Shown here piece after piece: positions 47,026-57,966 of a DNA stretch of 64,000 bases. The stretch's first letter is position 1; each line of letters starts with the position of its first letter. A program made the position numbers and the translations under genes. Origin of the DNA: Deinococcus koreensis (lineage in GTDB: Bacteria > Deinococcota > Deinococci > Deinococcales > Deinococcaceae); NCBI RefSeq assembly GCF_002901445.1, contig NZ_PPPD01000001.1, positions 3,416,501-3,480,500 of the forward strand, given 5' to 3'. A model generated the notes under the pieces. It was not told the DNA's origin. It searched no databases and saw nothing but the letters and a program-made list of their open reading frames with translations.

Positions 47026-47941
47026 ACCAGGGCCAGTCCTGCTCCTTGAAACTCACCTCCGTCCACTTGGGGTGGAAGCCCTGGGTCTCCTGCAACTGGG
47101 TCAACTTCGACAGGGCGCACTTCTGGTAGTTCAGCAGGGCGGCGCGGCGCTCGGGGGTCTTGAAGTCCCGCGTGACCAGGATGCGCTGCACCGCGTAGGT
47201 GCCCACACCCGAGCCCAGCTGTGCGTAGCGCAGGGTCGCCGGCCGGTAGAAGCCGTTGAGCCTCGCCGGGTCGATATCCACGGGCCGGAGGGCGAATCTG
47301 GCCGGATCGAGGGCCTTCACCCAGTCGGCGGGCTGGCCGACCACCGACAGCACCGCGTCCACCTGCCCGGCCCCCAGCGCCGCCAGGGCCTCCTCGCGCC
47401 CCTTGTATTCCAGTACCGTCACCCCGACGGCCGATTTGGCCTTGAGGACGTTGGCCGAGATCACGCTGCCGCCCCAGGCACCCAGCTTTTTGCCCTTCAG
47501 GTCGCTGAACTTCAGAACGCCGCTGACGGTGGTCCGGCTGAAGATGTTCTTCTTGATGGTGGGCTGCCGGGCGATCAGGTGGATCTCGTCGAAGTTCAGC
47601 GGCAGCAGGGTCTTGAGTTCACGAGCCCGCGGATCCTTGTCGATCTGGTCACGGGCCTTGAGGACGTCCAGTTGCACGAAGGCCAGCGACACCTGATTGC
47701 CCAGCAGCAGGTCGAGGCTCTCGACGCTGCCCGAGGTCTGCCGCTGACGCAGGAACGAGGCGCCCGTGCAGACCTGCCCGATGTCCCGGAACATATCCGA
47801 GGCGGTGGAGCCCTTGGGGCTGGTCGCCACGTCGAGGAAAAAAGGGGTGGCGGCTTGGGCCGGGCCGCCCAGGCACAGGCCCAGCAGGCCCAGATTTCTC
47901 AGGGCTCGCCTTGTCGCAGAGGTGGAGCTTCGGATCGTCAT
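47018..47941 (-). CDS. TAXI-family TRAP-type solute-binding protein
   Basis: 307 residues. Signal peptide MTIRSSTSATRRALRNLGLLGLCL... cut near AQA (about 30). The domain has 'ATSPKGSTASDMFRDIGQVC', 'SVESLDLLLGNQVSLAFVQLDVLKARD' and 'ILKFSDLKGKKLGAWGGSVISANVL'-like segments typical of periplasmic TAXI receptors (and related NMT1/ThiY-type binders). 'QVDAVLSVVGQPADWVKAL' follows. ATG 47941 with GAGGAG 8 nt upstream; the open frame upstream is longer but not needed. No membrane TRAP subunits are adjacent. Ligand unknown. Confidence 0.75.
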   Translation of the reverse strand: MTIRSSTSATRRALRNLGLLGLCLGGPAQAATPFFLDVATSPKGSTASDMFRDIGQVCTGASFLRQRQTSGSVESLDLLLGNQVSLAFVQLDVLKARDQIDKDPRARELKTLLPLNFDEIHLIARQPTIKKNIFSRTTVSGVLKFSDLKGKKLGAWGGSVISANVLKAKSAVGVTVLEYKGREEALAALGAGQVDAVLSVVGQPADWVKALDPARFALRPVDIDPARLNGFYRPATLRYAQLGSGVGTYAVQRILVTRDFKTPERRAALLNYQKCALSKLTQLQETQGFHPKWTEVSFKEQDWPWFK

Positions 47942-48123
47942 AGGCCGCACTCCTCGTGGGTCGCCCGTCGCGCCGCCCGGTGCTCCGCTGCGGTCGCCTG
48001 GCGCCACCAGACCGGACACGTGTCGGCGCCCTGGTGAGGACGATTCTAGAGGCCGGACACGCCGGCTTTGTCAGGCCCACCCAGCGTCTGCATCGGGTAT
48101 GGGAGTGACAGACATGCGGACGC

Positions 48124-48891
48124 TCACTTCACGACAAAATCGATCTCCACGACCGCCGTGACGTCCTTTTCCAGGCTGGTGGTGTCGTAGCTGCCCGAAT
48201 CCTCCACCGAGGTCTCGAAGCGCGGCGTGATCTGGAAGACCCCCATGCGCGCCGTCTTGACCGCGCCCACCGAGTTTCCGGCGCTCTGGGCGATGGCCTG
48301 GGCGCGGCGCTGGGCATCCTGGCTGGCCTCCTTGAGCAGTTCCAGACGCACGTCGGCCAGCTTCGTGTACAGGTATTCGATGTCGCTGCTCTCGATGCTC
48401 ACGCCGCCCGTGCTGGCGTCCACGAAGGCGGCGGTCGCCGCGCCCACCGCGCCCTGCACCTTAGCGATGTCGTTCGACTGCAGGCGGTAGGTCTCGCTGA
48501 CCACGTAGCGTGTGCGCTCGACCTCCCTGTTCTGGCCGTTGAGCGTCTCGATGACCGTGTACTTCTGCGGCCCGGCGTTCACGGGTTCGCGGCGCAGCTC
48601 GGCCGGGCTCAGGGCGCGCGACTTCAGGAAGGTCTCGATTGCCGGCTGGGTGGCCCGGAACGCCCGGTAGGCGCCCTGCAGGCTCTCGTCGTCCGAGGAG
48701 CGCACCGTGAAGCGCCACACCGCCTGATCCGAGGTGATGCTGCGCCGGGCGCTGCCCGTCACGTTGATCACGTCGCTGGCGTTGCGGATGTCCGAGAGCC
48801 CGCGCACCACGACGAAGCCGGTGGCGAGGAAGGCGAGCGAGGCGATGGCGGTGGCGACGATCACGGAAGCCGAGCGCGCAGGGGCGGACAT
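48124..48891 (-). CDS. SIMPL-domain (DUF541) protein
   Basis: 255 residues. N-terminal membrane anchor 'VIVATAIASLAFLATGFVVV' (about 10-29), then SIMPL: 'VINVTGSARRSITSDQAVWRFTV', 'YVVSETYRLQSNDIAKVQGAV' and 'LKEASQDAQRRAQAIAQSAGNSVGAVKTARMGVFQITP', the repeated beta-alpha units of the DUF541 fold. Function in bacteria is poorly understood (surface stress, oxidative protection). TACCAT lies 5 nt before the ATG: leaderless. Confidence 0.85.
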   Translation of the reverse strand: MSAPARSASVIVATAIASLAFLATGFVVVRGLSDIRNASDVINVTGSARRSITSDQAVWRFTVRSSDDESLQGAYRAFRATQPAIETFLKSRALSPAELRREPVNAGPQKYTVIETLNGQNREVERTRYVVSETYRLQSNDIAKVQGAVGAATAAFVDASTGGVSIESSDIEYLYTKLADVRLELLKEASQDAQRRAQAIAQSAGNSVGAVKTARMGVFQITPRFETSVEDSGSYDTTSLEKDVTAVVEIDFVVK

Positions 48892-48959
48892 GCCTGATGG
48901 TAAACCCGGTCACGGTGCGCGCCGTCCTCCGAAAGACGTGGGCGCGGTATCATGCGGCC

Positions 48960-48986
48960 ATGACCGTTCTCCTCACGCCCCCCTAG
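48960..48986 (+). CDS. 8-residue leaderless ORF ahead of prfC (candidate leader peptide)
   Basis: TATCAT (48948-48953) is followed after 6 nt by ATG 48960, then MTVLLTPP and TAG. This is the same -10-to-ATG spacing as at leaderless genes elsewhere in the window, so the first codon would be the 5' end of the mRNA. The frame ends Pro-Pro-stop, a context known to slow peptide release. The gene downstream is release factor RF3, starting 87 nt later with its own ribosome-binding site. Translation is inferred, not proven. Confidence 0.5.
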   Translation: MTVLLTPP

Positions 48987-49073
48987 CGAGAGTCGAGACT
49001 GCATCTGTTTGCACTGCCGCATCAGTTCCACCACGTCCGGGCCGACGAATACGCCGCCCGCGCAGGAGTCCGC

Positions 49074-50684
<1,611 letters not shown>

Positions 50685-50701
50685 GGCGTTGGACTCGGAA
50701 G

Positions 50702-50730
50702 AGGGGAGTGGACGGCGGTTCCGCTCCCCT
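50702..50730 (+). terminator. Terminator of prfC
   Basis: GGGGAGTGG (50703-50711) with CCGCTCCCC (50721-50729), one wobble pair and an A-T closing pair at 50702/50730, 18 bp after the prfC stop. Confidence 0.8.
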
Positions 50731-50789
50731 TCGATTTGCATGTGCGATTTGACAGGTGGATGTGATGCCCCGTCTGCCATGCTGACCCG

Positions 50790-51353
50790 GTGCGCGCCAT
50801 CCGATTCCTTCCCATCCTGTTTCTCGGCGCGGCCAGTTTCGGCTCGGCGGCCTCGGCGCCGCCCGGGTATCTGCTCCAGGGAATGCCCCTGGTGCGGCAG
50901 AGCTACAACGCCTGCGGGCCGGCCTCCATTTCGCAGGTGCTCGCCTACTTCGGCCTGAAGGTGAGCATGGCCGAGGTCAGCCGCTTCACCCGCGCCAGCG
51001 ACCGCTCGTACATGACCGCCCAGGCCATCGTGACCTTCGCGCCCAGGGTGGGCATGGAGGCACGCCTGTATACGAACGGCTCTCTGAACACGGTGCGGGC
51101 CGCGATCAGGAAGGGTCTGCCCATCATCGCCCTGCAGTCGCACATCACCGCTCAGGGCCGGGTGATTCCCCACTGGCGCGTGGTCGTGGGCTACGACGAC
51201 GTCCGGCAGGAGACGTACCTGATGGATCCGCTGCTGGGTTACGTGAAGATGGGCTACATCGACTTCAACCGCGTGTGGGCCGACCACCACGGCCAGTTCG
51301 CAGTGCTGTACCCGCCCAAGCTGAGCGCGACCGTGAAGAAGGTCATCGGCTAG
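50790..51353 (+). CDS. Secreted C39-like cysteine peptidase
   Basis: 187 residues. Sec-type signal peptide ([20 protein letters not shown]). Papain-like C39 core: Cys in [19 protein letters not shown] (about 41), His in [13 protein letters not shown] (about 127) and Asp in [11 protein letters not shown] (about 145). Stand-alone C39-like domains are found in many secreted proteins, some cleaving double-glycine leaders and others of unknown target. GTG 50790 lies 6 nt after CATGCT. A TTGACA lies at 50748, too far from it to pair. Confidence 0.82.
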   Translation: MRAIRFLPILFLGAASFGSAASAPPGYLLQGMPLVRQSYNACGPASISQVLAYFGLKVSMAEVSRFTRASDRSYMTAQAIVTFAPRVGMEARLYTNGSLNTVRAAIRKGLPIIALQSHITAQGRVIPHWRVVVGYDDVRQETYLMDPLLGYVKMGYIDFNRVWADHHGQFAVLYPPKLSATVKKVIG

Positions 51354-51822
51354 GGCTGAGCCAGAGCAAGGACTGGGGCAGACCACAGGTCGGGCTGGCT
51401 GGCCCCGGACACGCCGAGAACTGAAGAATTCAGGGAGCGCCGCCCCGAACGCTGCTGGGCCCCTGAACCCCGCGCACTTGAACGGGGCCGTCTGAACCCC
51501 GGCCAGTAAGCCCGGCGACGCTCCCTGCCAGATGGGCCGCGTGGGTGAAGATTCCGCCATGCGCGGAAGGGGGGGTCGCCCTCTGCTCTGTGGAATGAGC
51601 GCGCCACGGATGACCCCTCGACTGACGCGTCAGGCACCCCATCTGCAGTCCTGTGGCCCCTGGTAGCCGATGCCACGACCCGAGGGCATCTGGAGGATTT
51701 CGGACGAGACGACACACCGCGTCCTCAGAGACACTGACTAGACTTTCAACAGTCGGTATTTAAAAGTGCTTGATATTGCAGTGCATCTGCGGGCGCGACA
51801 TGGGCCGACTGGGAGGATCACC
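51354..51822. other. Gap between the C39 peptidase and YceI genes
   Basis: No gene supported; frames on both strands are Arg/Gly/Pro-rich shadows. The last 100 bp are AT-rich and contain a possible promoter, CTGACT - 17 nt - TATTTA, ending about 55 bp before the YceI start. Confidence 0.45.
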
Positions 51823-52419
51823 ATGATGAAATCCCCTTTGAAAACGCTGCCCCTGCTCGCGCTGCTGGGCGGCCTGGTCAGTGCCGCGCCCGTCACCTAC
51901 ACGGTCGTCGCCGCTCCCACCCTGAACCTGATGACCGCCGAGAGCGCCACCGTGGCCGAGACGTTCGTCGCGCGTACCGCAGAGGTCAGTGGAACGCTGA
52001 GCTTTGACGCGACGACCAGAACCGGCAGCGGCAAGGTCACGGTGGATGGAACCACCATCAAGACCGGCAACACTTCGCGTGACGGTCACATGCGCTCGGC
52101 GGCGTGGCTGAACTTCGACAAGACCCCGGCCATCGTGTTCGAGACGACCGGCGTGAAGTACGTGTCGGGCGACCAGTACGACGTGACTGGCAAACTGACC
52201 CTGAACGGCGTGACGCGGCCGGTCACCAGCCGGGCGACCGTCAAGCTCACCCCTGCCAGTGAAGCCACCCGTGCGGCGGGGGCCAGGGGCGATGTGCTGG
52301 CGGTGTCCACCGCCTTCAAGGTCAAGCTCAGCGACCATGAGGTTCGCAACGCCCGCATCCCCAATCAGGTCAGCGACACCCTGGCCATCTCCCTGAAGTT
52401 CATCGCCAGCGACAAGTAG
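51823..52419 (+). CDS. YceI-family periplasmic protein
   Basis: 198 residues. Signal peptide (MMKSPLKTLPLLALLGGLVSAA). Lipocalin-like YceI barrel: 'AETFVARTAEVSGTLSFDATTRTGSGKVTVDGTTIKTGN', 'RDGHMRSAAWLNFDKTPAIVFETTGVKYV' (the family hallmark HmRs.dfldvdkyP.i.F) and 'YDVTGKLTLNGVTRPVT'. Members bind isoprenoid lipids in the periplasm. ATG 51823 (a second ATG follows) with GGGAGGA upstream. It is followed after 14 bp by a small membrane protein gene. Confidence 0.92.
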   Translation: MMKSPLKTLPLLALLGGLVSAAPVTYTVVAAPTLNLMTAESATVAETFVARTAEVSGTLSFDATTRTGSGKVTVDGTTIKTGNTSRDGHMRSAAWLNFDKTPAIVFETTGVKYVSGDQYDVTGKLTLNGVTRPVTSRATVKLTPASEATRAAGARGDVLAVSTAFKVKLSDHEVRNARIPNQVSDTLAISLKFIASDK

Positions 52420-52433
52420 GCCCGACGGGACGT

Positions 52434-52856
52434 GTGACCGTGCATCGACTCCGCTCGTGGTTCGCTGGTCTGGCCCTGCTGGCGCTGGCGCTGCTGGGGG
52501 TGACGCTGGTCGTCGCGGCCAGCTACGCCCGTGACGCCACCCTGGTGCAACTCGTTCAGCCGGCCGAGGCCGGTATTGCTGACCTGTTCGGCAACGTCGC
52601 CGGCCCCGGCACGCTCATCGGCTCGCCCCAGGTCATGATCATCCGTGACCCGGCGGCCTTTCTGGAGGGGCAGACAGACAGCGGGGCGCGGTATGTCAGC
52701 GACACCTACCTGAGAGACCAGGGGATCTATCCACTGCAGCTCAAGAGTGTGGCGTTGATCCGCAACATCGTGGCGCTGTCCTGCGCTGCCGCCGCCCTGC
52801 TGTTCGGGTCGCTGTGGTGGCTGGCCCGGCGGGGGGGCGCCGGCCCCCGCAGATGA
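52434..52856 (+). CDS. Small two-helix membrane protein of unknown function
   Basis: 140 residues. Transmembrane helices at about 8-28 (FAGLALLALALLGVTLVV) and 108-127 (RNIVALSCAAAALLFGSLWW) with an extracytoplasmic loop of about 75 residues. GTG 52434 (or GTG 52440) starts 14 bp after yceI, so the two are probably co-transcribed. No family recognised; no ribosome-binding site better than GACGGGAC. Confidence 0.65.
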   Translation: MTVHRLRSWFAGLALLALALLGVTLVVAASYARDATLVQLVQPAEAGIADLFGNVAGPGTLIGSPQVMIIRDPAAFLEGQTDSGARYVSDTYLRDQGIYPLQLKSVALIRNIVALSCAAAALLFGSLWWLARRGGAGPRR

Positions 52857-52911
52857 AGATTCCACGCAGAGGTGTCGCCCATCCAATCCACCCTGGATCA
52901 GCAACAGAACG

Positions 52912-52937
52912 GAGCCCCCGCCAGTGTGCGGGGGCTC
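52912..52937 (-). terminator. Bidirectional terminator between glyS and the small membrane protein gene
   Basis: Perfect 9-bp stem, GAGCCCCCG (52912-52920) with CGGGGGCTC (52929-52937), 8-nt loop, located between convergent genes. Confidence 0.85.
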
Positions 52938-53009
52938 TCTGTGCGGGCGACCAACGTCCGGGTCTGGATACCGTCCTGGCCGGCATCACATCCGCCTCTA
53001 CACGGCGGG

Positions 53010-54539
<1,530 letters not shown>

Positions 54540-54793
54540 ACGGTCTCCTTTCTGAGCGATGACAGTGCGCCCCAGACGGCGCATCGCTGCTCGCTCGTCT
54601 GGGGACGCAGATCGCTTCGAGAGCACCACCACGCGGTTCCACCCCAGTTCCGGTCACCGCTCTCTGCGGCCTGGCCGGCACTTGTGTGCTTTCAGCTCCC
54701 CGCTGCCCTTCGGGCGCCGCTGTCCGCCCGACTCTCACCGTCTCGGGCTCGCTCATGGACGCTCCTGCGCCGTACTCCTGCGGATCAATGCCT
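54540..54793 (-). promoter_or_regulatory. Glycine T-box riboswitch in the glyS leader
   Basis: The minus-strand leader contains the T-box sequence GGTGGAACCGCG (complement of 54632-54643), which pairs with the uncharged tRNA 3' end. Stem I features appear in the right order: AGTA in GGAGTACGGC, the AGCGA bulge in ATGAGCGAGCC, a GGTGnnAG distal loop (ACGGTGAGAG), and a specifier loop CGAAGGGCAG. The specifier reads GGC (54705-54707), a glycine codon followed by A, as in known glyQS T-boxes. A 9-bp hairpin (CCCCAGACG/CGTCTGGGG, 54570-54604) lies between the T-box sequence and the glyS start and is the candidate terminator; it has no T-run, so control of translation is possible. Uncharged tRNA-Gly would raise glyS expression. 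Confidence 0.92.
54570..54604 (-). terminator. Regulated hairpin of the glyS T-box leader
   Basis: CCCCAGACG (54570-54578 region) pairs with CGTCTGGGG (54596-54604). An alternative inner pairing GCGCC/GGCGC overlaps it. No U-run follows, so it may terminate weakly or hide downstream sequence. Confidence 0.6.
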
Positions 54794-54799
54794 GCGCGT

Positions 54800-54829
54800 A
54801 GTCTGCCCCGCAGCGGGGGAGGGGGTCAA
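54800..54829 (-). promoter_or_regulatory. Promoter of the T-box/glyS transcript
   Basis: Minus-strand TTGACC (54824-54829), 18-nt spacer, CAGACT (54800-54805). The -35 hexamer contains the TGA stop codon of the upstream phosphoribosyltransferase gene (54826-54828). The start of transcription would be near 54793. Confidence 0.7.
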
Positions 54830-55479
54830 GCGCCCGGCCCCGCAGCCGCCGCCAGCGCCGCCTCCACTGCCTCGTCGCTGGTCTGGCTGAAGTCGCGGTA
54901 ATACAGGCCCACGGCCGTGAGGTGCTCGGGGGTCAGGACGCAGATCACGTCGTCGGCCAGTTGCTGCAGTTCCTCCACGGTGTCGGGAGCGCCCACGGGG
55001 ACGGCCACCACCACGCCCGCCGCCCCCAGGTGCCGGGCGGCCAGGATCGCGGCGCGCATCGTCGCCCCGGTCGCCAGCCCGTCGTCGACCAGCAGGGCGG
55101 TGCGGCCGCTCAGGTTCAGCGGCGACCGTCCGGCGCGGTAGCGGGCCTCGCGCCGCTGCAGCTCGGCTTCCTCGCGCGTTTCCACGGCCCTCAGAACCTC
55201 GGGAGAGATGCCCAGGCGCCGGATCAGGTCGTCGTTCAGGGCCCGCGCGCCGCCGGGGCCGATGGCGCCCAGGGCCAGTTCCTCGTGGCCGGGCAGGCCC
55301 AGCTTGCGGACGACCAGCACGTCCAGCGGGGCCTGGAGGGCGCGGGCCACGGGCGCGGCCACCGGGACTCCACCGCGCGGCAGGGCCAGGACTGTCGTGC
55401 CCTCCCAGGCCCCCCGGCCCAGCACCACCTCGGCGAGGCGTTCCCCCGCCTGCGCCCGGTCGGCGAAGCGCCCGGACAT
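54826..55479 (-). CDS. Phosphoribosyltransferase-like protein
   Basis: 217 residues, type I PRTase fold with the PRPP-binding loop TALLVDDGLATGATM (about 127-141). 'TTVLALPRGGVPVAAPVARAL' and 'LDVLVVRKLGLPGHEELALGAIGPGG' are typical of the stand-alone PRTase family often fused to dienelactone hydrolase or near heat-shock genes; the base substrate of these is unknown. ATG 55479 starts 1 bp after the stop of the CrtI-like gene, so they form an operon. Its stop codon lies inside the -35 of the glyS promoter. Confidence 0.82.
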   Translation of the reverse strand: MSGRFADRAQAGERLAEVVLGRGAWEGTTVLALPRGGVPVAAPVARALQAPLDVLVVRKLGLPGHEELALGAIGPGGARALNDDLIRRLGISPEVLRAVETREEAELQRREARYRAGRSPLNLSGRTALLVDDGLATGATMRAAILAARHLGAAGVVVAVPVGAPDTVEELQQLADDVICVLTPEHLTAVGLYYRDFSQTSDEAVEAALAAAAGPGA

Positions 55480-55480
55480 C

Positions 55481-56917
55481 TCACACCTCCTCGCGCAGGC
55501 CGAACTCGTCCTTCAGGGCGGCGTACGCGGCGTGGTATCCCGCCATCCCGTGAATGCCGCCCCCCGGCGGCGTGGAGGAGGAACACAGGTACACACCGCG
55601 CACGGGCGTCCGGTAAGGCGTGGCACTCAGTACCGGCCGCGCCAGCAGGCCCCACAGCGTGCCGCTCCCTCCGTTCACGTCGCCCCCGTGAAACACCGGG
55701 CTGAACGCCTCCAGCATGGGCGCATCGGTCACGCGCGAGGCGAGCACGCGCCCCTGGAAACCGGGGGCGAAGCGCTCGATCTGGGCCTCCACCTGGGGTC
55801 GGATGTCGGCGGTACTGCCGCTGGGCACGTGGGCGTAGGCCCAGAAAGTGTGCGCCCCGGCCGGCGCGCGGCTGGGGTCGAACAGCGTGTGCTGGGCGCA
55901 CAGCACGTAGGGCCGCGCCGAGACCCGCCGCGCCGCCTGCGCCTCGGAAGCCGCGATCTCGTCCGCCCCGCCCCCGAGATGCACCGTCGCCGCCCGCGCC
56001 ACCCGCCCGTCCGCCCAGGGCACCGGGCCGCTCAGGGCGTAGTCGAACTTCTGGATGCCGGGGCCGTAGCGGAAGCCCTCCAGCGCGCGGCGGTAGGCGG
56101 CCGGTGCCCGCTCTCCCAGGATGTCCAGCAGCACGCGGGGGCTGGAATCGACCAGCGTGGCCCGTGCCTCGGGGAGGTCGCCGGGGCCGCGCACGCGCAC
56201 GCCCGTGACCACCTCGCCGCCCAGGTGCTCCAGATAGCCGCGCAGGGCGTCCGCGATGGCCTGCGCCCCGCCGCGTGGGAAGGGCCAGCCGACCGCGTGC
56301 CCCAGCAGCGCCAGCACCAGCGTGGCCGCAGACGTTCCCGGCGTGCTCAGCGGCAGGATCGAATGCGCCGCCAGCCCGGCCCACAGCGCGCGGGCCTCGG
56401 GGGTGCGGAACAGCGCCCGGCCCAGCCCCTCCGCTGGCGGCAGCCCACGCACGCCGAAGCGCGCCAGCGTGAGGGGGTGGCCCGGCACGCGCGGCAGCGG
56501 GCGCAGGATGTCGCCCAGCAGCCCCTCCCAGTCGTCCAGCAGCGGCCTCATCAGGCGGCGGTAGGCGGGGCCGTCGCGCCCCAGGCCGTCCGCAGTGGCA
56601 TCCAGGCTGCGTTCCAGGGTCACGCTGCGGCCGCCGTCCAGCGGGTGCGCGACCGGGGCGGGCGGCTGCACCCAGCTCAGGCCGAAGGCGTGCAGCGGCC
56701 ACTGCCGGAAGGCCGGACTGGCCACGCTCAGCGGGTGGATGGCCGAGCCGTAGTCGTGGATGAAGCCGGGCCGGGTCAGTTCCAGCGAGCGCAGGCCGCC
56801 GCCCACCCGATCCTGGGCCTCGATGACCTGCACCCGCAGGCCCGCCCGCGCCAGCGTGATCGCGGCTGAGAGCCCGTTGTGGCCCGCGCCCACCACCACT
56901 GCGTCGAGGGGTGCCAT
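55481..56917 (-). CDS. CrtI/phytoene-desaturase-like FAD oxidoreductase
   Basis: 478 residues. FAD site [36 protein letters not shown] (shown in parts: [17 protein letters not shown] and EAQDRVGGG, about 6-43). The C-terminal '[23 protein letters not shown]' (about 440-462) is the family's FAD-closing segment. It belongs to the broad NAD(P)/FAD oxidoreductase group that includes carotenoid desaturases and ketolases, which matters because Deinococcus makes deinoxanthin. A true phytoene desaturase would be longer (about 550) and sit with crtB, so a different carotenoid or all-trans-retinol-saturase-like activity is likely. No promoter could be assigned. Confidence 0.8.
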   Translation of the reverse strand: MAPLDAVVVGAGHNGLSAAITLARAGLRVQVIEAQDRVGGGLRSLELTRPGFIHDYGSAIHPLSVASPAFRQWPLHAFGLSWVQPPAPVAHPLDGGRSVTLERSLDATADGLGRDGPAYRRLMRPLLDDWEGLLGDILRPLPRVPGHPLTLARFGVRGLPPAEGLGRALFRTPEARALWAGLAAHSILPLSTPGTSAATLVLALLGHAVGWPFPRGGAQAIADALRGYLEHLGGEVVTGVRVRGPGDLPEARATLVDSSPRVLLDILGERAPAAYRRALEGFRYGPGIQKFDYALSGPVPWADGRVARAATVHLGGGADEIAASEAQAARRVSARPYVLCAQHTLFDPSRAPAGAHTFWAYAHVPSGSTADIRPQVEAQIERFAPGFQGRVLASRVTDAPMLEAFSPVFHGGDVNGGSGTLWGLLARPVLSATPYRTPVRGVYLCSSSTPPGGGIHGMAGYHAAYAALKDEFGLREEV

Positions 56918-57114
56918 GAGCGCACTCTAGGCCCGCTGCGGGGTGGCCGCCAGTCGCCCGGCGTTCACGTTCGTCCGTGGCGTGGCCCAGAGGACGTCGG
57001 GGGGTCAGGGGCCACCGTCGCCCTGCCACCCCCAGGAGCGAGGGCCCAATCCCCCCAATCGGGGGAGACAAGATTGCGCTTTCATGAGTGTCACCTGAGT
57101 GTTACCTTCGAAGT

Positions 57115-57786
57115 ATGAAAAATCAGACGCTGGCTCTGCCCATCGGCCTCGTTCTCGCGGCGCTGACGGCCTGCATGGCGGTCGAGCGGGGCCAGCAGTC
57201 CGACTTTCCGGTGGAGCAGCCCTCGATGCTCAGCGAGACCACGGTGCTGCCCGGCCAGACGGTCTATGTCAGCTACTCCTACCCCCGTGCCATGTTCGAG
57301 GCCGACAACGAGTTCGAGGCCCGCTTCGATGCCCTGGCCTTCGACTACAGCGGCGTCCGCACCAGCGACGACAGGGTGCCCAACGTCTACGCGGCCGCGC
57401 CGTGGTTCATGCTGAGGGCGGTGGAGGCCCCCACGGGGGTGAGTGTGGCGCTGGTGAAGGCGAATCTGGCCCGCGTGGTGACCCAGACCCGGGTCGTGGG
57501 CGACTCCGTGAACGTCAAGTACCGCGATGAATTCAAGCTGCTCTACCGGGTGAGCGTGTCTCCGGACTTCGACCCCCCGGCCCTCACGGCCGCGCAGGAG
57601 GGGGTCAACGCGGCCACGGAGCCCGCCACGAAGGCGTCCCCCTCGCCCACCACCAGCGTCATCAAGACCCTGCTGGAGAAATACGCCGGCGACCTGGGCG
57701 GACTGAGCGCCAACCGCGCCCGGCTGACCTTCTCGGACGGCAGCCGCACGAGCACTGCCAGCCTCTTCCTGAAGTACCGCAAGTAG
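57115..57786 (+). CDS. Putative lipoprotein of unknown function
   Basis: 223 residues from ATG 57115, 6 nt after TACCTT (leaderless). Signal peptide MKNQTLALPIGLVLAALTAC with the lipobox LTAC (Cys about 20). The mature domain is beta-type ('TTVLPGQTVYVSYSYPRAMFEADNEFEARFDALAFDYSGVR', 'SVNVKYRDEFKLLYRVSVSPDF'), ending in a low-complexity Ala/Thr/Ser stretch and a final strand. No family recognised. Confidence 0.72.
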   Translation: MKNQTLALPIGLVLAALTACMAVERGQQSDFPVEQPSMLSETTVLPGQTVYVSYSYPRAMFEADNEFEARFDALAFDYSGVRTSDDRVPNVYAAAPWFMLRAVEAPTGVSVALVKANLARVVTQTRVVGDSVNVKYRDEFKLLYRVSVSPDFDPPALTAAQEGVNAATEPATKASPSPTTSVIKTLLEKYAGDLGGLSANRARLTFSDGSRTSTASLFLKYRK

Positions 57787-57966
57787 CGCCCCCAGGGCCG
57801 CCACGCTGGACGGCGGGGGCAGACCGGGGAATGCCGGGGCTGCCCCCTGTGCGGTTCGGCAACTCCTCTCTCCGCCGTCAGCCCTGCGGCGGTGAGCACA
57901 CCGGGCGCGGAAAAACCCTGCTCCACTGAACGAACGGCGCTCCGCCATCCGTCTATCCTGAAACGG

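Noticed and set aside
55481..56917. Genuine phytoene desaturase (crtI)
   Set aside because: Shorter than CrtI, no crtB or other carotenoid gene adjacent; kept as a CrtI-like oxidoreductase without a symbol.
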